64,000 nucleotides of DNA from Bacteroidota bacterium (GTDB lineage Bacteria; Bacteroidota; Bacteroidia; B-17B0; Aurantibacillaceae). Made by a program: the position numbers and the translations under genes. The stretch lies in assembly GCA_020403265.1 (NCBI GenBank), contig JADBXZ010000058.1:42287-106286 (forward strand), read 5' to 3'. The notes under the pieces were generated by a model, which was not told the DNA's origin, made no database searches, and saw only the letters and a list, made by a program, of their open reading frames with translations. The number at the start of each line of letters is the position of its first letter. Positions within the stretch are counted from its first letter, which is position 1. Shown piece by piece: positions 26,713-35,596 of this stretch.

Positions 26713-28530
26713 ATGGAGAGTGGGATCATCAGAGTTTTGCCAGACCATGTGGCAAATAAAATTGCTGCCGGAGAAGTAGTGCAAAGGCCTGCAAGTGTTG
26801 TTAAGGAATTGATGGAAAATGCAATTGATGCCGGTGCAACACAAATTAAACTTATTATTAAGGATGCAGGAAAGACTTTAATACAAGTAATTGATAATGG
26901 AAAGGGAATGAATCCGATGGATGCGCGCTTATGCTTTGAGCGACATGCCACTTCGAAGATTCTGGAAGCTGAAGATTTATTTAAATTAAGTACAAAAGGC
27001 TTCAGAGGAGAGGCTTTAGCCAGCATTGCCTCGGTTGCTCAAGTTGAATTAAAAACCAAACAATCTACCTCGGAAACAGCAATTCAAATTAACATTGAGG
27101 GTGGAAAATTCATCGCGCAAACGGAGTGTCAGGCACCAAGCGGCACCTCCTTTACTATTAAAAATTTGTTTTTTAACATACCTGCCCGTCGCCAATTTTT
27201 AAAGAGCGATCAAATAGAGCTAAAGCACATAATAGATGAAGTTGAGCGACTAGCGATACCACACATTAACATACATTTTATTGTTCAAAGTAATGGCAAT
27301 GAGTTGTTGAATTTACCTGCTTCAAATTTAATTGGAAGGATTAAATCTTTGGTTGGTAGTTACATCCAAAAGGAGTTAGTGCCTGTTAATGAAGATGCAG
27401 GCTATATAAAAATAAGCGGATATGTTAGTTTACCGCAACATTGTATTAAAACGAAAAAAGAGCAATACTTTTTTGTTAATAATAGATTTGTTAAGCAGCC
27501 ATTTTTAAATCACGCTATCTATGATGCTTTTAAAGAATTGGTAAGTTATCAATCGCACCCCAGGTATTTTATCTTTTTAGAGTTAAACCCTGCAGATATC
27601 GATATCAATATTCATCCAACAAAAACAGAGGTAAAGTTTACTGACGACAAAACAGCATACATGTTATTAAATAGTGCTGTAAAACGTGCAATTGCAAAAG
27701 GTGCTGCTAGTGCAGATTTAAACTTTGAGTCAGAGCAAATCTTTAATACGGAAGGAATTGAAGCTAAAAAACTAGTCGCCCCTACTATTAGTTATAATCC
27801 TTCTTATAATCCATTTTCCGAGTCTCGGAACTCTCAACCACATCATACAAAAACTAACAAAGAGCACTGGGAAAAATTATTTACCGGATTTACCGAACAG
27901 TTGGCAGTAGAAACACCTGTAGAAAAAGAACAAACAGCTTTACAAAGCATAGAAAGTGAAGCCCGCGACTTTTCCGTTTTTCAAATGAATAAAAAATACA
28001 TTGTTACAACGTATCACCAAAACATATTAATTGTAGATCAACAGCGTGCACATGAAAGGATTGTTTACGAGCACTATTTAAAAACATCATTAGATAACCG
28101 AATTGCTTCGCAACAACTTTTGTTTGCAGAACAACTTGAGGTAAGTGCAGGAGATTTTAACCTTATACAACAGTTGTTGCCTGAATTTAAAATCATGGGA
28201 TTTGATTTAGAAGTTTTCGGCAAAAATAGTTTTGTTATTAACGGGATTCCATCTGACCTTCAGGAATTTAATATTCAACAAACAATAGATTTTATTCTAG
28301 AGTCCTATAAAATAAATACGATAGATGCAAAGTTAGAACGCCATGATAATTTAAGTCGTGCGATTTCTAAAAGCACATCAATAAAGTATGGCAAAGTTTT
28401 GCAAGAGATTGAAATGAAGCAATTATTAATGGCTTTGTTTGATTGTGAAAACCCTTTGTACACAGCTAATGGGAAATCAATAATGATGGAAATTGAGAAT
28501 TCGGAAATCGAGAAATTTTTTAAAAAGTAA
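26713..28530 (+). CDS. mutL: DNA mismatch repair protein MutL
   Basis: MutL couples MutS mismatch recognition to strand incision. The N-terminal GHKL ATPase is complete: VANKIAAGEVVQRPASVVKE, ENAIDAGAT, VIDNGKGM, RHATSKI, TKGFRGEAL and NIHPTKTEV. The C-terminal domain carries VDQQRAHERIVYE at about residues 441-453, where endonuclease-type MutLs have DQHA-x2-E-x4-E; the third position, normally His, is Gln444. Near the C-terminus there is no CPHGRP motif (CENPLYTANGKSI instead). Length (605) is normal. It is the first gene of a likely mutL-rhomboid-rhomboid operon: the next ATG follows the stop directly. Confidence 0.96.
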   Translation: MESGIIRVLPDHVANKIAAGEVVQRPASVVKELMENAIDAGATQIKLIIKDAGKTLIQVIDNGKGMNPMDARLCFERHATSKILEAEDLFKLSTKGFRGEALASIASVAQVELKTKQSTSETAIQINIEGGKFIAQTECQAPSGTSFTIKNLFFNIPARRQFLKSDQIELKHIIDEVERLAIPHINIHFIVQSNGNELLNLPASNLIGRIKSLVGSYIQKELVPVNEDAGYIKISGYVSLPQHCIKTKKEQYFFVNNRFVKQPFLNHAIYDAFKELVSYQSHPRYFIFLELNPADIDINIHPTKTEVKFTDDKTAYMLLNSAVKRAIAKGAASADLNFESEQIFNTEGIEAKKLVAPTISYNPSYNPFSESRNSQPHHTKTNKEHWEKLFTGFTEQLAVETPVEKEQTALQSIESEARDFSVFQMNKKYIVTTYHQNILIVDQQRAHERIVYEHYLKTSLDNRIASQQLLFAEQLEVSAGDFNLIQQLLPEFKIMGFDLEVFGKNSFVINGIPSDLQEFNIQQTIDFILESYKINTIDAKLERHDNLSRAISKSTSIKYGKVLQEIEMKQLLMALFDCENPLYTANGKSIMMEIENSEIEKFFKK

Positions 28531-29250
28531 ATGAATTACCGTCCATATAATCCTAATAGTTTTAATAGTTTACCGGTTGTAACACGCTACATTATTTTAA
28601 TTAGTGTCGCTTTATTTTTACTGAAAAGCATTTTAAAAGTTAGTTCAGGAATAGACTTGGATGATTATTTGGGTCTGCATTATTTTAAAGCCAGTAAGTT
28701 TAAACCTCACCAGTTTATCACTTATATTTTTATGCATGCAGATATCATGCATTTGGTGTTTAACATGCTTGGATTATTTGTTTTTGGAAGAATTTTAGAG
28801 GAATATGTTGGCAATAAGCGATACATCAACTTTTACCTAATAACCGGTATTGGTGCGGCTATAGCTCAATTAATAATAATGCATTTTGGGTATAAGAATT
28901 TTTTAAATGAAATAAATTTTGCTATTGAAGCGAATGCTACAAATCAAGAAATTTATGATAGTTTACAACTTCAGAAAGAAGAAGTATTGAACAGCGGCTT
29001 AATTATTGGCGCATCAGGATCTGTTTTTGGGCTACTAGGAGCATTTGCTGTATTGTTCCCGAATCAGCCTTTGTCTTTTTTGTTTTTGCCGCCAATGAAA
29101 GCAGTTTGGTTAGTTACCATTTATGGTGTACTTGAATTTGTTTTAGGCATGGTTAACGTTCAAGGCGATAATATTGCACATTTCGCTCATTTAGGCGGTT
29201 TATTGGTTGGCGTGTTCATTGCTTTTTTATGGAAAAGAAGAATAATTTAA
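28531..29250 (+). CDS. Rhomboid family intramembrane serine protease
   Basis: A membrane-embedded serine protease with six or seven helices. The catalytic Ser lies in IGASGSVFGLLGAF and the catalytic His in AHFAHLGGLLVG. The upstream HADIMHLVFNMLGL motif matches the conserved His-x-x-x-Asn of the family. All catalytic elements are intact. The ATG follows the mutL TAA directly, and the stop overlaps the ATG of the next rhomboid gene (TAATG). An insert of about 35 residues between helices (FLNEINFAIEANATNQE) is less common in short rhomboids. Substrates cannot be inferred. Confidence 0.93.
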   Translation: MNYRPYNPNSFNSLPVVTRYIILISVALFLLKSILKVSSGIDLDDYLGLHYFKASKFKPHQFITYIFMHADIMHLVFNMLGLFVFGRILEEYVGNKRYINFYLITGIGAAIAQLIIMHFGYKNFLNEINFAIEANATNQEIYDSLQLQKEEVLNSGLIIGASGSVFGLLGAFAVLFPNQPLSFLFLPPMKAVWLVTIYGVLEFVLGMVNVQGDNIAHFAHLGGLLVGVFIAFLWKRRII

Positions 29251-30080
29251 TGACGTATTACGATCAAATAAAAACTACACTTCAAAGACAGAGTAATTTA
29301 ACGCAATTATTAATTGTTAACCTAAGCCTTTTCATTCTAACAAACATCATCGATCATTTTTTAAAATTGAATCTTCTGAGCTACTTGGTGCTCGAAGCAG
29401 GTGATTTGAATTATCTTTATAAACCATGGACATTATTAACTTATCAATTTACTCATCTCAATTTAGGTCATTTTATAGTAAATATAATTATGCTTTTTTT
29501 TGTTGGGAATCTATACCTTCAAACAATTGGACAAAGATTGATTTATGTTTATGTGATGTCAGGATTATTTGCCGCTCTTTTTATAATTATTTTAAGTATG
29601 ATTTTCCAAAATCAATTTCACTCATCTTTTTTAATTGGTTGTTCAGCAAGTGTTATCGGCTTGCTTTGTGCCAGCGCAAGGTATTCTCCAAATTTGATGA
29701 TCAGTGTTTTTTTTGGAACTGTTACAACAAAACTAAAGTACGTAGCAATTGGAGTTGTATTAATAACATCCATTATTGATTTCTCTTCGAATATGGGCGG
29801 AAAAATAGCACATATCGGAGGCGCCTTGTTTGGGGTTATGTATGGGTATTATTTACAAAAAGGCACAGATATTTTCAATTTTAGTTTTATGGTGAAACAC
29901 AAAAAAAAACACCTTAAAATTGTATCCTATGATAGAGGTAAGGATTATGAATACAATGAAGAGCGAGCGCTTAGCGAACAAAGGATGAACGAATTGTTGG
30001 ATAAAGTAATTAAAAGCGGATATCAAAGCCTTACGAAAGGTGAGAAAGACGAGTTAAATAAATATTCGCAAAAGCCATAA
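29250..30080 (+). CDS. Second rhomboid family protein with soluble C-terminal tail
   Basis: The start is taken as the ATG overlapping the previous stop (TAATG at 29248-29252), not the in-frame ATG at 29229. Six or more helices carry HLNLGHFIVNIIML, the Ser motif IGCSASVIGLL (Ser kept, but the following Gly of GxSG is Ala) and the His motif KIAHIGGALFG. The last 70 residues are soluble and charged and end with a segment like DUF6576 (SGYQSLTKGEKDELNKYS), as in paired Bacteroidota rhomboids. It may be active or partly degenerate. A pair of rhomboids after mutL looks like a stable arrangement. Confidence 0.87.
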   Translation: MTYYDQIKTTLQRQSNLTQLLIVNLSLFILTNIIDHFLKLNLLSYLVLEAGDLNYLYKPWTLLTYQFTHLNLGHFIVNIIMLFFVGNLYLQTIGQRLIYVYVMSGLFAALFIIILSMIFQNQFHSSFLIGCSASVIGLLCASARYSPNLMISVFFGTVTTKLKYVAIGVVLITSIIDFSSNMGGKIAHIGGALFGVMYGYYLQKGTDIFNFSFMVKHKKKHLKIVSYDRGKDYEYNEERALSEQRMNELLDKVIKSGYQSLTKGEKDELNKYSQKP

Positions 30081-30181
30081 TTTTTTTTTATTTTAGTACT
30101 ATCGTAACAAAAGGACATATTCTGATTTATTTATTCTCTTTACTGACTTTTACCAATTTAGCTCAAAAGAATGTTTACACT

Positions 30182-31663
30182 ATGTCTATTGATGATGCTG
30201 AAGAACATTTTAGCCATAAAAATTATGTAATGGCAATCCCAATTTATAAAAACGAATTAAAAAAGGATCCGTTAAACTTTAAAATTAAATACAGGTTGGG
30301 TATTTGTTTAATTAATACAAAAATAAACAGACAAGAAGCAGTTAAATACCTTGAGGAATACACAAAAGAACCCAAGGCAGAAGAAGAAGCTTGGATTGCA
30401 CTTGGCAGGGCTTACCATCTCACAAATAAAATTGAAGCAGCCATAAAAGCCTTTAATAAATTTATTGAACTTAAACCTAAGCGAGCCGATGAGGTAGCTA
30501 ATTACCTAAAGCAATGCAAAAACGCTCAAGAATTAATGGCTAGTCCAGTTAATGTTACATTTATGAATTTGGGGAAGGACATTAATAGTGAGGACCCGGA
30601 TTATTACCCTTTTGTTAACGCTAATGAAACTTTTCTTGCATTTACTTCTCGGAGAAAGGAAAACATGGGTGGTAAAAAATTAGAGATTGATGGCTACCGG
30701 AGTAGTGATGTATATTACAGTAAGGTTGAGAATAGTAGTTGGACGAAAGCGGTAAATGCAGGTAAATTAATCAATACCCCACTAGACGAACAAGTTGTAG
30801 GATTAAAAGCGGATGGTTTGGAAATGTATGTTTATCTTGATCACATCGATAAATTTGGAGACCTTTATATTACTGATCGAAAAGACTTGAATGTAGATTT
30901 TCCGAAATGTAAAATTACAGACCCAATTATTAACGAAAAAGTAGAAACAAGCGGCTGCTTAAGTGATGACGGGCAATTAATGATTTTTGCCAGAAGGGAT
31001 AAAGTAGATTCGAAAAGTGATTTATTTATGTGTAGAAAACTCCCAACTGGAAAGTGGAGCTTAGCACAAAAGTTACCTGAAATAATTAATACCGAGTTTA
31101 ACGAAGACTTTCCTTATTTAAGTAGCGATGGCGTTACACTTTATTTTGCAAGTGAGGGACATAACAGCATAGGAGGATATGATTTGTTTAGAACAACTTG
31201 GAATCCTGAAACCAACGAATATACTAAACCTGTAAATTTAGGTTACCCAATTAATTCTACTGATGATGATCGTAATATTTGTGTTACACCTGATAACAGA
31301 GTTGGTTATATAAGCGCCTTTCGGCCAGGTGGATTTGGAGATTTAGATATCTATAGAATAAAATTTAATGATAGGGAACAAATAAGTAAAATAATCACCG
31401 GAAAGGTGTTTTTAGGGGATTCAACTTCAGTTAAAAGTGAGTATGTGGTTAGCATTATTGCTACAAACAAATCAAATAAACAAGAATACACATTTGTTCC
31501 TAACACCAAAACCGGTAAATACGTTATTAGTTTGCCGCCAGGCAACTATGATATTCAGGCATTTGCGGATGGATATGTAACGCTTAAAGAAACATTAACT
31601 GTTTCGGATATCGGAAGGGTAGAAATGATAAAGAGTAAAAACATACTCTTTCAAAAAAAGTAG
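30182..31663 (+). CDS. TPR and PD40-propeller exported protein, PorE-like without OmpA domain
   Basis: TPR repeats fill about residues 1-120 (AEEHFSHKNYVMAIPIYK, EAWIALGRAYHLTNKIEAA). A PD40 propeller follows at about 130-400 (DVYYSKVENSSW, LYFASEGHNSIGGYDLFR, VGYISAFRPGGFGDLDIYRI), then a carboxypeptidase-regulatory-like domain to the end. The OmpA domain of the gene at 14764-16974 is absent and the frame ends cleanly. From ATG 30182 it has no signal peptide, but the same frame upstream reads ILIYLFSLLTFTNLAQKN, a good signal peptide without an ATG. Translation probably starts at ATT 30119 or CTG 30122, behind AAAAGGA. It may be a periplasmic adaptor of a T9SS-like complex. Confidence 0.82.
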   Translation: MSIDDAEEHFSHKNYVMAIPIYKNELKKDPLNFKIKYRLGICLINTKINRQEAVKYLEEYTKEPKAEEEAWIALGRAYHLTNKIEAAIKAFNKFIELKPKRADEVANYLKQCKNAQELMASPVNVTFMNLGKDINSEDPDYYPFVNANETFLAFTSRRKENMGGKKLEIDGYRSSDVYYSKVENSSWTKAVNAGKLINTPLDEQVVGLKADGLEMYVYLDHIDKFGDLYITDRKDLNVDFPKCKITDPIINEKVETSGCLSDDGQLMIFARRDKVDSKSDLFMCRKLPTGKWSLAQKLPEIINTEFNEDFPYLSSDGVTLYFASEGHNSIGGYDLFRTTWNPETNEYTKPVNLGYPINSTDDDRNICVTPDNRVGYISAFRPGGFGDLDIYRIKFNDREQISKIITGKVFLGDSTSVKSEYVVSIIATNKSNKQEYTFVPNTKTGKYVISLPPGNYDIQAFADGYVTLKETLTVSDIGRVEMIKSKNILFQKK

Positions 31664-31666
31664 TAA

Positions 31667-33247
31667 TTAATTTAGTTGTTTCGCAATTGCCTCAGCGCAC
31701 TTTTCGCCGTCCATTGCGGCACTCATAATTCCACCTGCATAACCGGCTCCTTCGGCACAAGGATATAAATTTTTTATTTGTAAATGGGTTAAGCTTATTT
31801 TATCTCGGGGAATTCTTACAGGAGTCGATGTTCGAGATTCAACACCAACAATCAAAGCTTCGTTAGTAATGAAGTTTTTAATTTTAGTTCCAAATTGTTT
31901 GAAGGCTAACTGAAGTGCATTCGAAATGTTTTTCCCTAACAGTTCATACATGTCCGCTGATTTTACACCAGGCTGATAGCTACATAACGGTAGGGCACTT
32001 GACATTTTTTTATGAACAAAGTCAGATAATGCTTGTGCCGGAGCAGCTTGTGTTTTTCCACCTAACACCCAAGCATTTTTTTCGATGGCTTGTTGTAATG
32101 CTAACCCCGCCAGAGGACCTTTAGAGTTGAAGGCATCAAAATCTTTTTGAGATAATCCCACAACTATACCACTATTGGCGAAAGGATTGTTTCGTTTACT
32201 AGGACTCCAACCGTTAGTAACTACTTGTTCAGGACCAGTAGCACATGGCGCAATGATACCACCGGGGCACATACAAAAGGAGTAAACACCATAACCATTA
32301 ACCTGTTGAACCAAGCTATAACTTGCTGCAGGTAAGTAATGCCTTATTGATTCAACTTCTTGTATTGTTTTACAATGATATTGAGAAGCATCAATCACAT
32401 GCTGAGGATGTTCAACTCTGACACCAAGTGCAAAAGGTTTAGCTTCGATTAAAATATTCTTAGAATGTAAAAGATAATAAATGTCTCTTGCAGAATGGCC
32501 AGTTGCGAGAATTAAATTTTTAACCGGAATCGTTTTAGTAGTGTTTTCTTGATTTAGAGTGATAGCAGTTATTTCTTCGTTTTTGACTTCTAAATCAACC
32601 AATTTAGTGTTAAAGTGAATTTCGCCGCCGTAGTTTAAAATTGTTTCTCTAATGTTGGTAATGACTTGTGGTAATTTGTTGGTGCCGATGTGTGGGTGAG
32701 AATCAATAAGTATTTCTGAACTTGCACCATGAAAGACAAGCGTTTTTAGTACTTTTTCGATATCACCTCTTTTACTACTTCTTGTATATAATTTGCCATC
32801 GCTGTAGGTGCCTGCTCCACCTTCACCAAAGCAGTAATTACTTTCCGGGTTAACGATATGCTCTTTGTTAATCGCGGCCAAATCTCTTCTTCGGTCTTTA
32901 ACATTTTTCCCTCTTTCAATTACTACAGGTTTAATACCAAGTTCTAAACATCTTAACGCTGCAAATAAACCGGCAGGACCTGCGCCAATAATATGACACT
33001 CGGGTTTTCCGTAAACATTTTGGTAGTTGTTCGAGAAAGATTCTTCTTTTAGGGGTTCATTAACAGAGGCTAAAAAAGTTAAATTATACTTTATATTTCT
33101 GTTTCTTGCATCAATACTTCTTTTTAGAAGTTTTATGTATAACCCTTCACTTGATTTTAATCCTAAATGTTGAGCAACCTCTTCTTTAAGTATAGAAGCA
33201 TCAGCTGCATTTGAGGGTGTAGTTTGTATTTGAATTTTGTATTGCAA
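31667..33247 (-). CDS. FAD-dependent dehydrogenase of the COG2509 family
   Basis: An uncharacterised NAD(P)/FAD-dependent oxidoreductase. The FAD-binding motif is CHIIGAGPAGLFAALRCLE; GEGGAGTYSDGKLYTR, ATGHSARDIYYLL, FCMCPGGIIAPCAT and YPCAEGAGYAGGI are hallmarks of the family. I put the start at TTG 33247 (QYKIQIQTTPS follows), giving 526 residues. An ATG at 33313 is in frame, but it lies upstream of the terminator hairpin of the preceding gene and its apparent signal peptide is only translated terminator. Physiological substrate is unknown. The convergent TPR-propeller gene ends 3 bases away. Confidence 0.88.
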   Translation of the reverse strand: MQYKIQIQTTPSNAADASILKEEVAQHLGLKSSEGLYIKLLKRSIDARNRNIKYNLTFLASVNEPLKEESFSNNYQNVYGKPECHIIGAGPAGLFAALRCLELGIKPVVIERGKNVKDRRRDLAAINKEHIVNPESNYCFGEGGAGTYSDGKLYTRSSKRGDIEKVLKTLVFHGASSEILIDSHPHIGTNKLPQVITNIRETILNYGGEIHFNTKLVDLEVKNEEITAITLNQENTTKTIPVKNLILATGHSARDIYYLLHSKNILIEAKPFALGVRVEHPQHVIDASQYHCKTIQEVESIRHYLPAASYSLVQQVNGYGVYSFCMCPGGIIAPCATGPEQVVTNGWSPSKRNNPFANSGIVVGLSQKDFDAFNSKGPLAGLALQQAIEKNAWVLGGKTQAAPAQALSDFVHKKMSSALPLCSYQPGVKSADMYELLGKNISNALQLAFKQFGTKIKNFITNEALIVGVESRTSTPVRIPRDKISLTHLQIKNLYPCAEGAGYAGGIMSAAMDGEKCAEAIAKQLN

Positions 33248-33269
33248 ATTAGAAAATGTAAAAATAAAA

Positions 33270-33296
33270 AAACCGCTTATTAAATATAAGCGGTTT
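33270..33296 (-). terminator. Terminator of the DUF3078 gene
   Basis: A perfect 11-bp stem (AAACCGCTTAT with ATAAGCGGTTT, 5-base loop) is followed on the minus strand by a run of seven T in T-rich sequence. It stands 22 bases before the TTG start of the FAD dehydrogenase. Confidence 0.9.
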
Positions 33297-33315
33297 AGTT
33301 TAATTATGAACAAAA

Positions 33316-34275
33316 TTAAAATTTATAGCCAAAGCCAATTGCGAATGTAGTCAGCATTTGAAGTCTGGGACCATTAATGTCATTAGGATTGTCGTATAGT
33401 CCATCTTTGTTCCAATCGCGTTTAATTATGATATCATCATCGTAAATTGTTTGCGATATAATATTGGCTGTAAAATACTTATTGATTTTAAATGTCAAGA
33501 GGTTATTAAACACAACGTCTATATTACCCGGATTGTTAAGATAGTTTGAGAATAAATCAAGATAAGAATCTAAATTTACATTTTTAACAAGATCTTTTTT
33601 GAATTTCAACACTAATCTTCCTCCGAATTCAGTACGCATTTTTTTACCAGGAGTTAGAATTAGCCCATTAGCATCCAACACCGCTTTTTCAACACCAAAA
33701 GCCCCCGCATCTGCCAGGTATTGGCGATTAACGGTTGTTACTTTACCGGCAACCGGCGCAAGGAAAGCCGAAAAGTATGGAGCCGGCTTATAATCTAAAC
33801 CAATGGCTATTTGTGTGTATCCCGGAGAATTAAAATCTGAAGTAGCTCTACCGGCTATAGAATCACCAATGTAATTGGATCCAGGAGCAAATTGTGTGCG
33901 ATAATCTATTTGTGCAGCATAAAACCAATGTTTATGAAAAGCATCAACATTTAATTTTGAAAGGGCAAAAAGTTGATCAATATTTTTGCGGAATAATTTA
34001 GCATCTCCTGGTTTAATTATTCCATATTGTCCATCGAGCTTATTAGTCCAAGTAATTTTGGCTTTCTTATAGATTGCTTCAGCATTAACAATTGCGTTAG
34101 CAGCAACGTTATCTTGACCACCGCCTTGCCAATTGCTAAGTGCTGTTTGACTGAGATTAAGGCCGAAGAAGCCAGATTTTTTCCAATAACTGGTGTCTTT
34201 TTTTGCCGCTTCCTGTGCTTTTGAGTTTGTAGTACTAAAAATTACAACTACAATTAGGACTATAATTTTTTTCAT
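33316..34275 (-). CDS. DUF3078 outer-membrane-type protein
   Basis: A 319-residue exported protein of the DUF3078 family. A signal peptide (KKIIVLIVVVIFSTTNSKAQ) precedes a beta-rich body (SGFFGLNLSQTALSNWQGGGQDN at the start, typical of the family) that ends in an aromatic C-terminal strand (FAIGFGYKF), as in outer-membrane beta-barrels. Function of the family is unknown; a barrel in the outer membrane is inferred from the ending and strand pattern. It has its own TAATTTTG box upstream and a strong terminator downstream, so it is monocistronic. Confidence 0.86.
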   Translation of the reverse strand: MKKIIVLIVVVIFSTTNSKAQEAAKKDTSYWKKSGFFGLNLSQTALSNWQGGGQDNVAANAIVNAEAIYKKAKITWTNKLDGQYGIIKPGDAKLFRKNIDQLFALSKLNVDAFHKHWFYAAQIDYRTQFAPGSNYIGDSIAGRATSDFNSPGYTQIAIGLDYKPAPYFSAFLAPVAGKVTTVNRQYLADAGAFGVEKAVLDANGLILTPGKKMRTEFGGRLVLKFKKDLVKNVNLDSYLDLFSNYLNNPGNIDVVFNNLLTFKINKYFTANIISQTIYDDDIIIKRDWNKDGLYDNPNDINGPRLQMLTTFAIGFGYKF

Positions 34276-34292
34276 GCTTTAATAAATTTCGG

Positions 34293-34300
34293 CAAAATTA
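34293..34300 (-). promoter_or_regulatory. Promoter -7 box of the DUF3078 gene
   Basis: Minus-strand TAATTTTG matches TAnnTTTG exactly, 17 bases before the ATG at 34275. The -33 element is weak. Confidence 0.5.
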
Positions 34301-34369
34301 AATCTTTTATTTTACCTGAAAGGCATGCTAATTAAATTTTGGGTTTAATTTTTAACAAGGTAAGGTTTG

Positions 34370-35512
34370 TTAAAACTCCTTTACAATTCTATATAGAGTG
34401 TCTCTTTCAACTGGAGTTTTCCCAACAGCTTTAATTAAGTCTACCAGCTCTTGCGTAGTTAATTTTGGGTTTTGTTCTTCGCTGCCAGCCATGCTGTATA
34501 TTTTTGTTGTGTCATCAATCGTACCATCTAAATCATCCGCTCCAAAGTTCAGCGAAAGTTGAGCGGTTTTTCTGCCGATCATTGCCCAATATGCTTTAAT
34601 GTGCTGAAAATTGTCTAAGTAGATGCGTGCGATAGCATAGTTTCTTAAATCTTCTATAACACTCACTTCAGGCACATGAGCCATTTGATTATCTTTATTT
34701 CTAAATTTTAACGGGATGAAGGCATTAAACCCTTTTGTTTCGTCTTGTAATTGTCTTAAACGGTCCATATGATCTACACGATGTTCAAAGGATTCGATAT
34801 GACCATATAACATGGTAGCATTTGAATGCAAACCCATCTGGTGCCATATCTTATGAATTTTGAGCCATTCTTCTGAGCTACATTTACCTCCTGCTATCTG
34901 ATCTCTGATGGTTTCGTTAAAAATTTCGGCACCTCCGCCCGGTAAACTATCCAAACCGGCTTTATGAAGTATTGCTAAGCCATCTTCATAAGATACTTTT
35001 GCTTTTTTAAAGATATAGTGAAACTCAACTGGTGTTAGCGCTTTAATATGCAATTCCGGACGATGTTGTTTGATTTTTTCAAATAACTCTTTGTAAAAAT
35101 TCAAATCTTGCTTAGGTACAACTCCGCCTGTTATGTGAACCTCAGTTACTGCTTGTTCATCATATTTTTTAATGATATTTAATATTTCATCTACCGATAG
35201 CTCCCAGCCTTGTTCTCTGTTTTTAATAAGCCTGGAATAAGAGCAAAAGGAGCATGTATAAACACAAACGTTTGTTGGTTCAACATGAAAATTATGATTA
35301 AAATAAACATAATTTTTATTCATGTAGGTTCGTATATGATTAGCTAAAATACCCAGATAAGACAGCTCCGCATGATGGTATAAATAAATAGCCTCTTGAT
35401 TAGTAATACGTTTTCTTTGAGCTACTTTGCCGGCAATTTCTTTTAATTCAGTTGAGATATCGGCATCAAGAATCGCTTGAATTGATTGGTTTTCTTTAGC
35501 TGTTTCTATCAT
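34370..35512 (-). CDS. mqnE: Aminofutalosine synthase
   Basis: A radical SAM enzyme of the futalosine route to menaquinone; it joins SAM-derived adenosine to the chorismate-derived 3-enolpyruvyl-benzoate. The iron-sulfur motif CVYTCSFC gives Cys83, Cys87 and Cys90. HITGGVVPKQDLNFYKELF, LDSLPGGGAEIFNE and GLHSNATMLYGHIE are closer to MqnE than to MqnC. Length (380) is normal. A TATTTTTG box lies about 48 bases upstream. No other mqn gene is here, as is common in Bacteroidota where the pathway is scattered. It shows that this organism makes menaquinone by the alternative route. Confidence 0.93.
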   Translation of the reverse strand: MIETAKENQSIQAILDADISTELKEIAGKVAQRKRITNQEAIYLYHHAELSYLGILANHIRTYMNKNYVYFNHNFHVEPTNVCVYTCSFCSYSRLIKNREQGWELSVDEILNIIKKYDEQAVTEVHITGGVVPKQDLNFYKELFEKIKQHRPELHIKALTPVEFHYIFKKAKVSYEDGLAILHKAGLDSLPGGGAEIFNETIRDQIAGGKCSSEEWLKIHKIWHQMGLHSNATMLYGHIESFEHRVDHMDRLRQLQDETKGFNAFIPLKFRNKDNQMAHVPEVSVIEDLRNYAIARIYLDNFQHIKAYWAMIGRKTAQLSLNFGADDLDGTIDDTTKIYSMAGSEEQNPKLTTQELVDLIKAVGKTPVERDTLYRIVKEF

Positions 35513-35559
35513 GTTAAGTTTATGACAACTTTTGTGAGTTTATGTTTAAAATCTTTTGT

Positions 35560-35567
35560 CAAAAATA
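35560..35567 (-). promoter_or_regulatory. Promoter -7 box of mqnE
   Basis: Minus-strand TATTTTTG matches TAnnTTTG, giving a 5' leader of about 40 bases. No TTTG is found at N19, so confidence is moderate. Confidence 0.4.
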
Positions 35568-35596
35568 CAGAATTACCGCGTTAAACTAGTGCGGCC

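Noticed and set aside
26541..27026. 161-codon minus-strand frame overlapping the mutL start
   Set aside because: It lies antisense to the conserved GHKL region of mutL, whose sequence is plainly coding on the plus strand.
33247..33313. Signal peptide on the FAD dehydrogenase
   Set aside because: The hydrophobic stretch is the translated terminator of the gene upstream and lies before the likely TTG start.
35513..35596. Hairpin CCGC/GCGG between the GreA-like gene and mqnE
   Set aside because: Only four base pairs and no T run; too weak to call.
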